This document shows, piece by piece, positions 1 through 6,618 of a stretch of DNA of 64,000 bases. The notes under the pieces were generated by a model. That model saw nothing but the letters and a program-made list of their open reading frames with translations, was not told where the DNA came from and did no database searches. Both the position numbers and the translations under genes were made by a program. The DNA comes from Flavobacterium collinsii (GTDB taxonomy: Bacteria; Bacteroidota; Bacteroidia; Flavobacteriales; Flavobacteriaceae): assembly GCF_902804485.1 (NCBI RefSeq), contig NZ_CADCST010000096.1:1-64000 (forward strand). Direction: 5' to 3'. Within the stretch, counting starts at the first letter, position 1. Each line of letters opens with the position of its first letter.

Positions 1-160
1 TAAATAGTTTCGTTCTAAAGTGGAATCTTGACTATTATTTCTCATCGCAACAAAATTTATTAAAGTTAAATTTTGTTACCGAAATATCTAACCTTTACAA
101 GGATGACAAATATTAAGTTTGCATTGCCTTAACAAAACTTGGCGCCTTATCGCCTTTGTG
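1..160. other. AT-rich edge segment without a recognisable gene
   Basis: No convincing reading frame is seen. The last part (about 128-162) contains words such as GGCGCCTTATCGCCTTTGTGG that look like a decayed copy of the CGCAAAG/CTTTGCG intergenic repeat family found elsewhere in the window. A gene ending just left of the window cannot be excluded. Confidence 0.4.
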
Positions 161-167
161 GCAGATC

Positions 168-200
168 AAAAAAAGCCCGATCGTTAAATCGGACTTCTGT
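168..200 (-). terminator. Rho-independent terminator of the SRPBCC gene
   Basis: On the minus strand an interrupted stem (AAGTCCGAT pairing with ATCGGGCTT, one mismatch) is followed by a run of seven T. It lies about 45 bp after the stop of the minus-strand SRPBCC gene. The spacer between them is made of repeated TAATAATTAA units. Confidence 0.7.
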
Positions 201-244
201 TTATAATTCACAATTAATAATTAATAATTAATAATTCACAATTA

Positions 245-637
245 TTAAAGTTTGGTCATATTATTTGCCAGTGTTTCGATGAATTTACTGATTGGTCCTT
301 TGATCATCATGGCCATCATTGCATTAAATTCGCCTTCAAAGAATAATTGAACTGCACTTTCTGAGTCAGAAACGCTGTCAATATTTGAAGTTAGGGTAAA
401 CGGAAGTTTGTCACTAGCAGCTCCCAAAACAATTTTGCTTGGTGCTGTTTTTTCTTTCATTTTAAGTTTTATTTCCGGCATACCTTTTAATCCAAAAATA
501 AAAGCATCTTCACCGATTACTTCGAACTTAGCGATATTATCGGGCATTAATTTTTCAAAATTCTTTACATCAGTCAATAAATCAAATAAATCCTGAGCTG
601 ATTTCTGAACTGTAACTTTTGGACTTTCTAAGTTCAT
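245..637 (-). CDS. SRPBCC (START/polyketide cyclase-like) family protein
   Basis: A 130-residue protein without a signal peptide. Its opening (about residues 5-30, ending near KNFEKLMPDNIAKFEV) and the alternating strand pattern through residue 110, followed by a C-terminal helix, match the small hydrophobic-pocket fold of the SRPBCC superfamily. Members bind lipids or other hydrophobic ligands. The ligand here cannot be told and no catalytic residues stand out. The length is normal for single-domain members. It is transcribed away from pyrE's 3' end on the same strand, with a 156-bp gap holding a half copy of the CGCAAAG repeat, so it probably has its own promoter. Confidence 0.75.
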   Translation of the reverse strand: MNLESPKVTVQKSAQDLFDLLTDVKNFEKLMPDNIAKFEVIGEDAFIFGLKGMPEIKLKMKEKTAPSKIVLGAASDKLPFTLTSNIDSVSDSESAVQLFFEGEFNAMMAMMIKGPISKFIETLANNMTKL

Positions 638-662
638 ATATTATTTTTTTGTTTTTTATTTT

Positions 663-735
663 AACCGCAAAGGGCGCAAGTTTTTTTGTATTTCTTTTTC
701 TTTATAAACGCAAAGTTCGCAAAGCTGGATTTAAA
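663..735. repeat. CGCAAAG-family intergenic repeat, half copy
   Basis: The pattern ACCGCAAAGGGCGCAAG, a T-rich spacer, then AACGCAAAGTTCGCAAAGC matches the left half of the complete palindromic copy at 8467-8580 in order and spacing. The right half is missing. It lies between the 3' end of pyrE and the start of the SRPBCC gene. Confidence 0.7.
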
Positions 736-793
736 ATTTAATTCAAAAAAGAGCAAAGCTATTTTTAGAAAATTTAAAATCTGCAATCTAAAA

Positions 794-1444
794 TTACTCC
801 TCTTCCTGTCCCCAGGTTGATGGACTCACGTTCCATTCTTGTAAAGTAGACTGTTGTTCTTCGCTAATGTATTGTTTTTGAACTGCTAAATCCAATAGGT
901 TTTCGTAATTGCTTAAGGTATACAAATCGATATTGGCGTTTTTAAAGTTTTCTTCGGCAACATTAAAACCATAAGTAAAAATGGCAGCCATTCCTTTAAT
1001 ATTCGCTCCTTCGTTACGTAAAGCTTCTACTGCCATCAAACTGCTGTTTCCGGTGCTGATTAAATCTTCAACAACTACAACATTTTGACCTTTTTGTAAA
1101 AAACCTTCTACCTGATTTTGTCTTCCGTGTTTTTTAGCTTCAGGACGCACATATACGAATGGAAGTCCTAGGCTTTCGGCAACAAGAATTCCAACACCAA
1201 TGGCACCTGTGGCAACACCGGCAATGACATCTGGTTTCCCAAATTGTTTTTCTATATTTTTCGCAAATTCATCACGAACGTAATTTCGGATGCTTGGAAA
1301 TGAAAGAATTAACCTATTATCACAATAAATAGGCGATTTCCAACCTGAAGCCCATGTAAAAGGATTTTCGGGATTCAATTTAATTGCATTTATTTGCAAA
1401 AGCAATTCGGCTGTTTTTTCGGCAGTATCTTTATTAAAAATCAT
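794..1444 (-). CDS. pyrE: Orotate phosphoribosyltransferase
   Basis: Joins orotate to PRPP to make orotidine 5'-monophosphate, the fifth step of de novo pyrimidine synthesis, in the cytosol. The PRPP-binding motif VVVVEDLISTGNSS lies near residues 121-134, and the upstream ASGWKSPIYCDNR segment is typical of the enzyme. Full length is 216 residues from the ATG at 1444. A longer frame to 1477 would run into the divergent NUDIX gene and past the -7 box, so the shorter start is preferred. Its predicted promoter, TTTG-N18-TACATTTG on the minus strand (1478 to 1449), lies across the NUDIX start codon, and the -7 box ends only 4 nt before the ATG, which suggests a leaderless mRNA. Confidence 0.95.
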   Translation of the reverse strand: MIFNKDTAEKTAELLLQINAIKLNPENPFTWASGWKSPIYCDNRLILSFPSIRNYVRDEFAKNIEKQFGKPDVIAGVATGAIGVGILVAESLGLPFVYVRPEAKKHGRQNQVEGFLQKGQNVVVVEDLISTGNSSLMAVEALRNEGANIKGMAAIFTYGFNVAEENFKNANIDLYTLSNYENLLDLAVQKQYISEEQQSTLQEWNVSPSTWGQEEE

Positions 1445-1448
1445 AGTA

Positions 1449-1478
1449 CAAATGTATAAAGTTTTTGTGAACGACAAA
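1449..1478 (-). promoter_or_regulatory. pyrE promoter (Bacteroidota type)
   Basis: Read on the minus strand, TTTG (1478-1475), an 18-nt spacer and TACATTTG (1456-1449) match the Bacteroidota consensus TTTG-N17-23-TAnnTTTG. It overlaps the first codons of the divergent NUDIX gene. The start site would fall at or next to the pyrE ATG. Confidence 0.6.
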
Positions 1479-2057
1479 CCACTTTTTTTGACAAATGAAA
1501 TCTCAAGAGAGACTAATTTTCAATTATTCTTGTTAGAGAGCATTGATATCGAACAGCTTATAGTGAAAATCTTTCAAAATAAAATTCAAAAGGCCTATTT
1601 ATATCATCCTGATGAAAAGGAGATTATGAAGACTTTAAAGGCTAAAATTCCTGTAAACAAGGCAGGGGGAGGTCTAGTGTACAATAAAAAAGGCGAAGTT
1701 TTATTCATTTTCAGAAATGGAAAATGGGATTTGCCAAAAGGAGGAATTGAGAAAGGTGAGGAAATTGAGGCTACAGCGATCCGTGAGGTTGAAGAAGAAA
1801 CCGGCGTGAACCAACTTCGTATTACAAACAAGCTTCAAAAAACGTATCACGTTTTCAAGCGTAACGGGAAATACAAACTCAAAATCACACATTGGTTTGA
1901 AATGCATACAGATTTTGAAGGCACTCCGCAAGGTCAGTTGGAGGAGGGAATTGAAAAAGTGGCCTGGTTAAATCCGGAACAGATTAAAGAAGCCTTGAAA
2001 AACTCTTATGAAAATATCAAATTGTTATTTGAAGAAGAGAATCAATTGAAACAATAA
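1452..2057 (+). CDS. NUDIX hydrolase
   Basis: A 201-residue protein of the NUDIX family, which cleaves nucleoside diphosphates linked to another group. A complete Nudix box is visible at about residues 97-119: a glycine, five residues, Glu103, seven residues, then REVEEETGV. The first 65 residues are not part of the Nudix fold and have no recognisable motif. The substrate cannot be predicted. The ATG lies only 7 bp from the divergent pyrE start, so the two promoters must overlap and each lies partly inside the other gene. A good terminator follows at 2273-2309. Confidence 0.88.
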   Translation: MYKVFVNDKPLFLTNEISRETNFQLFLLESIDIEQLIVKIFQNKIQKAYLYHPDEKEIMKTLKAKIPVNKAGGGLVYNKKGEVLFIFRNGKWDLPKGGIEKGEEIEATAIREVEEETGVNQLRITNKLQKTYHVFKRNGKYKLKITHWFEMHTDFEGTPQGQLEEGIEKVAWLNPEQIKEALKNSYENIKLLFEEENQLKQ

Positions 2058-2082
2058 GATTAAAAATCTAACCGATTGGGTA

Positions 2083-2225
2083 TTAACACGTAGAAACATA
2101 GATTTTAGTAGCAAAATAGGAAATGAAAAAAGAAATATATTTCTTTCGCATAGAAAAATGGGTGTATTTAAATGAAGTGAAACGCCTTTTTTGTAGATGC
2201 AGAACCTATGTAACTATGTGTTAAA
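2083..2225 (-). repeat. MITE-like dispersed element, copy 1 (inverted relative to copy 2)
   Basis: The ends are imperfect inverted repeats: TTAACACGTAGAAACATAG on the left, and TATGTAACTATGTGTTAA on the right. Read on the minus strand, the interior (words ACATAGGTTC, AAAAAAGGCGTTTCACTTCA, AAATACACC) follows the same order as the segment at 50844-50960 on the plus strand. Two related copies 48 kb apart in opposite orientation imply a mobile or dispersed element without coding capacity. Confidence 0.65.
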
Positions 2226-2272
2226 ATGAATTAAACCAACGGTCAAAAAATCTAATTTTTTTTATATTCCAA

Positions 2273-2309
2273 AAAAGCTAGTGGCACTATGTTCACTGGC
2301 TTTTTTTTT
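2273..2309 (+). terminator. Terminator of the NUDIX gene
   Basis: AAAAGCTAGTG and CACTGGCTTTT form a stem with one G-T pair around a 10-nt loop, followed by a long T run. It lies about 220 bp after the NUDIX stop, beyond the MITE-like element. Confidence 0.7.
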
Positions 2310-2467
2310 AGCTCTGTGATTTGTTTAAAGAGCAGATTTATTGATGTTTAGCTAAGTTAAAATGTTTTAGAATCGTAAGAAGTGGCCCATGAAAAATCTT
2401 TACATGAAATTAGAATTTAATTTGTATTTTCGTTTATTGTAAGATTAATCAACTAACTATATGTTTT
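2310..2467 (+). other. Intergenic region upstream of the DUF4287 gene
   Basis: AT-rich spacer. A weak -7-like box TATTTTCG lies near 2426-2433. No other structure is seen. Confidence 0.3.
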
Positions 2468-2698
2468 ATGTCATTTCAAGCGTACTTAAAAACAATTAAA
2501 GAAAAGACTGGTAATGGTCCGACCGAATTTAGAGCTTTAGCAGAAGAAAAGGCATTTACACAGGAAGGAAAACTCAAACCTGAAGTAAAAGCCGGAGACA
2601 TTGTAAACTGGCTTAAGGCAGATTATGAATTAGGACAGGGACATGCAATGGCTATTTATGCATTGCTAAAAGGAATAAAAGACGAGAATAGCCAGTAA
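2468..2698 (+). CDS. DUF4287 domain protein
   Basis: A 76-residue, all-helical cytosolic protein. The opening MSFQAYLKTIKEKTG, the middle KPEVKAGDIVNWLKADYELGQGHAMAIYALLKG and the short length fit the DUF4287 family, whose members occur alone or fused to other domains and whose function is unknown. It is a stand-alone copy covering the whole domain. It faces the 3' end of a minus-strand unknown gene, and a long-armed hairpin lies between the two stops. It was chosen as a real gene because of its codon pattern and family match. Confidence 0.75.
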   Translation: MSFQAYLKTIKEKTGNGPTEFRALAEEKAFTQEGKLKPEVKAGDIVNWLKADYELGQGHAMAIYALLKGIKDENSQ

Positions 2699-2734
2699 AA
2701 AGGGTTTTATATTTTAGTCAAAATAAGAAAGTTT

Positions 2735-2784
2735 TGCTCGTGAAAATGTTTGAATTGTAAGGATTCTAAACTTATTCACGAGCA
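2735..2784. terminator. Inverted repeat between two convergent genes
   Basis: TGCTCGTGAA (2735-2744) and TTCACGAGCA (2775-2784) form a perfect 10-bp stem around a 30-nt loop in the short gap between two convergent stops. It may act as a bidirectional transcription end. No strong T run follows directly. Confidence 0.45.
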
Positions 2785-2799
2785 GCACTTTAAGTTTTT

Positions 2800-3294
2800 T
2801 TACTTAAACTGATCAAAAGCAGCATCAATCAAGTGTTCAATTTCTAAGAAGTTATTTGATAGTTGCACGATCTCTTCCTGAATATTTTCTAAATCAAGTT
2901 TTAACCAGCCTTCCATTAGGGTTAAGGGACCATGATTTGTGGTGACATTGGGCCATCCGTTTTCATACGTTTTAAAAGATTTTCTAAACACTTCGGCAAA
3001 TTTTCGGCTCTCTATAGTGTAAACTTTGAATTTTCTGAGTTTTAAAGCATGGATGTTGTACATCAATCTTTGTTTTTCAATATCTGAATCACTAATCCAA
3101 ACGGAAAAGAAAATTCTTGATTCGGAAGTTAAGGCTTCGTCAGGATTAGTGGACCAGGATTTTTTATACAGTTTTATAAAAACGGAATCTAAGTAGATTC
3201 CAACAGCAACTTCAATTGATTTTTCGCTTAGAATTTTTTGATCGAGTCGATCCGCTGCTTCTTGAAACTTTTCAAGATAAAAAGTGGTATTCAT
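2800..3294 (-). CDS. Uncharacterised 164-residue protein
   Basis: I do not recognise the family. The protein has no signal peptide or membrane segment. The middle part alternates strands (AVGIYLDSVFIKLYKKSW; ESRIFFSVWISDSD) and the C-terminal third is helical and acidic, ending in EIEHLIDAAFDQFK. It looks like a soluble cytosolic protein of about 19 kDa. The plus-strand DUF4287 gene converges on it. The upstream side opens onto the gene-free repeat region, so it is probably a single-gene transcript. Confidence 0.6.
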   Translation of the reverse strand: MNTTFYLEKFQEAADRLDQKILSEKSIEVAVGIYLDSVFIKLYKKSWSTNPDEALTSESRIFFSVWISDSDIEKQRLMYNIHALKLRKFKVYTIESRKFAEVFRKSFKTYENGWPNVTTNHGPLTLMEGWLKLDLENIQEEIVQLSNNFLEIEHLIDAAFDQFK

Positions 3295-3664
3295 TATGGT
3301 TTTGGTTTAAATTGGTTTAATGGTTTGGTTATAGCTTTAACAAATATAAATGAACTGTTTGATAATCTGAATGTTTTTTGATTAATCAGGACCAACCATT
3401 AATGTTTTAAACCTCTTGTTTTAGGAGAATCTTAGCAATAATGTAGGGTAAAAGGGGATAAATGAATTGTAAATAGTATTAAGTTCTATAGGAGGGAAAG
3501 TCGCGTCTCAACGAGAAAATATTTTCGAATTTTTGTGTGGTGTTTTCGTAAAAGGTGAGTTGTTCTCTTTAAGAAAATATTTTGTGTTTGTTTGCTTTTG
3601 CCCTTTCAGGGCGGAATCTATTTTTTATTCCGTTTGCAGTGCGTTGCACTGCGCTGTTGCTTTT
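3295..3664. other. Gene-free left flank of the tandem repeat array
   Basis: AT-rich DNA without a credible gene. It contains the perfect small palindrome GCCCTTTCAGGGC near 3600 and the words GCAGTGCGTTGCACTGCGC near 3635. These are the kind of short self-complementary units that flank the tandem array on both sides (the counterpart GCCCTGAAAGGGC is near 4464). Confidence 0.5.
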
Positions 3665-4303
3665 GGGCTTTCAGCCCGTTTTTTTTGAGGAATTGCTCCA
3701 GGGGAGCAAAATGTTTCTAGCTAATGTAGTTTCCAAGTATCAAAAGCTCCAGCGGAGCGAAATATAAGTATTTTGAGAAAGTTCCATTTTTTTGTTTCTG
3801 GAATTCAGTTGCTACTTTCTGGGCTTTCAGCCCGTTTTTTTTGAGGAATTGCTCCAGGGGAGCAAAATGTTTCTAGCTAATGTGGTTTCCAGGTATCAAA
3901 AGCTCCAGTGGAGCGAAATATAAGTATTTTGAGAAAGTTCCATTTTTTAGTTTCTGGAATTCAGCTGTTGCTTTTTGGGCTTTCAGCCCGTTTTTTTTGA
4001 GGAACTGCTCTAGGGGAGCAAAATGTTTCTAGCTAATGTAGTTTCCAGGTATCAAAAGCTCCAGCGGAGCGAAATATAAGTATTTTGAGAAAGTTCCATT
4101 TTTTTTGTTTCTGGAATTCAGCTGCTGCTTTTTGGGCTTTCAGCCCGTTTTTTTTGAGGAACTGCTTCAGGGGAGCAAAATGTTTCTAGCTAATGTGGTT
4201 TCCAGGTATCAAAAGCTCCAGTGGAGCGAAATATAAGTATTTTGAGAAAGTTCCATTTTTTTGTTTCTGGAATTAAGCTGCTACTTTCTGGGCTTTCAGC
4301 CCG
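3665..4303. repeat. Tandem array of about four 156-bp units with internal palindromes
   Basis: The word GGGCTTTCAGCCCG recurs at 3665, 3821, 3977, 4134 and 4290, giving periods of 156, 156, 157 and 156 bp. Each unit carries three small palindromes: GGGCTTTCAGCCC, GCTCCAGGGGAGC, and GCTCCAGCGGAGC or its GTGGAGC variant. Connecting sequence (GTTTCTAGCTAATGTGGTTT, ATATAAGTATTTTGAGAAAG) is nearly identical between units. The fifth unit is only begun. There is no protein-coding signal. The palindromes resemble bacterial REP-type units, but no REP-associated transposase gene is in the window. Confidence 0.9.
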
Positions 4304-4673
4304 TTATTGATAATCTTTGATCTAGAAGAACTCTATGTAACGGTTTTGGTGTGAAGCGTATGATTTTAAGTTTTCAGGTTATTTTTGATTTTTTTGCTCT
4401 GAAAGAGCTTTAGCAATAGCTTAGTGCGAAGTACTAAGAGTGAATAATGATTTTTTTAGTTAAGCCCTGAAAGGGCGATAGACTACGTGCAAAGGAAAAA
4501 TTTATAACATGTTATAGCTTTTTTACTAAGAAAGTCTGCTTTTTTAGAATCTATATAATTTTTCATTTTTAACTATTTCATGTCTCAAAAATCGTACTTT
4601 TGTTTGATATCCAAATCAATAACAAAAATCATCTAAACTGTATCATACATAGCAAAATATGTTTTTTACATTA
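4304..4673. other. Gene-free right flank of the repeat array
   Basis: AT-rich. It contains GCCCTGAAAGGGC near 4464-4476, matching the palindrome on the left flank, and a perfect 14-bp palindrome TATAACATGTTATA at 4503-4516. No gene is seen. Confidence 0.45.
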
Positions 4674-4704
4674 TTGATTGTAATGATCGTTAATATTATC
4701 TTTG
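4674..4704 (+). promoter_or_regulatory. Promoter of the XRE-family gene
   Basis: TTG (4674-4676), a 20-nt spacer and TATCTTTG (4697-4704) match the Bacteroidota promoter consensus. The -7 box ends 4 nt before the ATG at 4709, so the transcript would start at or next to the start codon. Confidence 0.65.
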
Positions 4705-4708
4705 AATT

Positions 4709-5113
4709 ATGAGCACATTATCAAAACCAAACCACATAGGACGAAAAATTAGCCGAATCCGTGAACTGAGAGACATGAAGCAGGAAGCTCTGGCGCAAGC
4801 CTTGGGGACTAGTCAGCAAACGGTGTCAACTTTAGAAAATAGTGAAGAAATTGATGATGAAAGACTGAGCCAGGTAGCAAAAGCTTTAGGAGTTACCGTT
4901 GAAGCCATTAAGAATTTTTCAGAAGAAGCTGCGATCAATTATTTTAATAGTTTTACAGATAATAGTGCAGGGACTTTTAATAATCATTGTACTTTCAATC
5001 CATTGGATAAATTAATGGAATCTATAGAAGAGAATAAAAAACTATATGAACGTTTGGTTCAGGCTGAAAAAGAAAAAGTTGAGTTTTTAGAAAAGATATT
5101 GAAGGATAAATAG
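4709..5113 (+). CDS. XRE-family helix-turn-helix transcriptional regulator
   Basis: A 134-residue DNA-binding protein. Residues about 12-66 form a Cro/C1-type HTH (IRELRDMKQEALAQALGTSQ, then QTVSTLENSE and LSQVAKALGVTVEAI). The C-terminal third (about 95-134, ESIEENKKLYERLVQAEKEK) is a charged helix likely to form a coiled coil for dimerisation. Family members act as small repressors or activators; the target is unknown. It stands alone after the gene-free repeat region and converges with the DUF4062 gene. A strong -7 box lies 4 nt before the ATG. Confidence 0.88.
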   Translation: MSTLSKPNHIGRKISRIRELRDMKQEALAQALGTSQQTVSTLENSEEIDDERLSQVAKALGVTVEAIKNFSEEAAINYFNSFTDNSAGTFNNHCTFNPLDKLMESIEENKKLYERLVQAEKEKVEFLEKILKDK

Positions 5114-5132
5114 TTTTATCTTTTCATAATTT

Positions 5133-5169
5133 AAAAGCCTAATAAATTTATGTTTATTAGGCTTTTTTT
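5133..5169 (+). terminator. Terminator of the XRE-family gene
   Basis: AAAAGCCTAATAAA pairs perfectly with TTTATTAGGCTTTT around a 6-nt loop and is followed by T residues. It begins 20 bp after the stop. Confidence 0.9.
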
Positions 5170-5348
5170 AGTGCTTTTGGTTTTATGTTTTTGTTAGCGC
5201 GTGCGCCCTGTTCGTTACTATTTTTTTGATCAGTTGTTATTGAACTTGTTTTGAATTATGTTCATCAGCGGGACGCTTGTGATAGCGGAATTTTATTTCT
5301 CAAAGTTACTTACATTGCTATGATAGATTGCAAATCTACGTTATCGGT

Positions 5349-6548
5349 TTAATTTTTTTTTGCATCACATTCAGTACAATTGCTATTAATGATGATTTTT
5401 GAAAGAGGAAAGCATTCAGTACATAGATTGCGTGCACAATTATTACATTTATGTAATTCACCCGTTATCAAGGCCAAATGCAAAGGATAATTATTTTGTT
5501 TACCGCAACCGTCACATTGTTTTTTGTTTTCTAAGATAAAATGACCGTCTTTAGTATAATAGGATTGCGAATAAGAAAATGCTGGATTAACTAATGATTG
5601 GGAATTAATTGAGCTTAAATCATTTAATTGTATTTTACCGTTCTCTATATAAAATTGATTTAACGGTGAAACACGACTAGTTTCTTCAAGTTTCAAAATT
5701 TTAGCTTGAAGCTTTTTAATTTCGTTACTGTAAGTAGTTTTTTCGGTTTTAGATAATTGTTGATTATCATGTAATAATTGTTTTGTTTTGTCAAGCTCTT
5801 TTTGATATTCTTCAATTTGTAAAACCTTTTCGGACAATCCTTTCGCTATGTCAATTTTTTCTAGAGCTTTTGTCTGTTCTTCAGAAGATAAGGACTGTAG
5901 AACTTTATTAAAAGATTGTACAACTGTTTCTAAGTGCATATTTTTCACTAAAAATATTTCCGCTAGTTCATTTAACATCTTTTTTTGAACTTCCTTTTTT
6001 ATAGATGTGATATCGTCAAATTCTTTAATCCATGGAATTGGTTTTGTAGTTTTTACTTCATGTACAAATTGTAAGGTTTTGAAGTCAATATATTCAGGGA
6101 GAACTTTTTTTAAGGTTTGTTCAATTTCATCTATATTTTTCCCTTTCATAGATTTCAAAATTTGTCTATAAGATTGGTAATATGTCATTACTTCACTTCT
6201 TATAAAAACAAGCATTCTTTTAAAGTTTTTATGAGCGTAATGATATTCTCCATGTGTAGGAGATATCTTTTTATCTTTAAATAATTTTCCGCTATTTGGC
6301 CAAGGAAGAGGTGAACCATATTTTCCATCAATAACTAAAATCATAACAAAGGATTTGTCTAGGACTGGTATACATGATTCCCAAGGTTCCAAGTTTGGAG
6401 AATTATCTGGAAAACCTTCTGAAGAACTTAAAATCGGTCTATAACCAAGTTCAGATAGATATCGAGCAAGTTCTGCTCTTAAATCTTTTAGATTATAATC
6501 AGTTGAACTGATGAAAATTGGAAATAAGTACTCACTTGATGATTCCAT
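5349..6548 (-). CDS. DUF4062 protein with coiled coil and FYVE-like zinc finger
   Basis: A 399-residue soluble protein with an unusual three-part build. Residues about 7-125 match DUF4062 (FPIFISSTDYNLKDLRAELA, then SFVMILVIDGKYGS), a domain usually found at the N-terminus of large NTPase or repeat proteins, some in conflict systems. Residues about 225-295 are rich in K, E, Q and L and look like a coiled coil. The tail holds eight cysteines in four CxxC pairs (345/348, 368/371, 376/379, 391/394), the spacing C-x2-C-x19-C-x2-C-x4-C-x2-C-x11-C-x2-C seen in two-zinc cross-brace fingers such as FYVE. There is no NTPase motif. Function is unknown; a sensor or defence role is only inference. Confidence 0.8.
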   Translation of the reverse strand: MESSSEYLFPIFISSTDYNLKDLRAELARYLSELGYRPILSSSEGFPDNSPNLEPWESCIPVLDKSFVMILVIDGKYGSPLPWPNSGKLFKDKKISPTHGEYHYAHKNFKRMLVFIRSEVMTYYQSYRQILKSMKGKNIDEIEQTLKKVLPEYIDFKTLQFVHEVKTTKPIPWIKEFDDITSIKKEVQKKMLNELAEIFLVKNMHLETVVQSFNKVLQSLSSEEQTKALEKIDIAKGLSEKVLQIEEYQKELDKTKQLLHDNQQLSKTEKTTYSNEIKKLQAKILKLEETSRVSPLNQFYIENGKIQLNDLSSINSQSLVNPAFSYSQSYYTKDGHFILENKKQCDGCGKQNNYPLHLALITGELHKCNNCARNLCTECFPLSKIIINSNCTECDAKKN

Positions 6549-6618
6549 GAATATTTTAGTTTAATAGTTAGTAGAAAAAATGATTTAATCTTTTTTAGAT
6601 AATTTGAGGTTAATACAA

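Noticed and set aside
3582..3767. 61-codon plus-strand ORF in the repeat region
   Set aside because: It reads straight through repeat units and palindromes, has no ribosome site or family match, and would be repeated in each unit.
3665..4303. CRISPR array
   Set aside because: The 156-bp units are nearly identical throughout; there are no variable spacers and no cas genes.
3665..4303. Insertion sequence
   Set aside because: No transposase, no terminal inverted repeats of IS type, and the structure is tandem.
4503..4516. TATAACATGTTATA as an operator of the XRE gene
   Set aside because: It lies about 190 bp upstream of the start and outside the promoter; a 14-bp AT palindrome is common by chance here.
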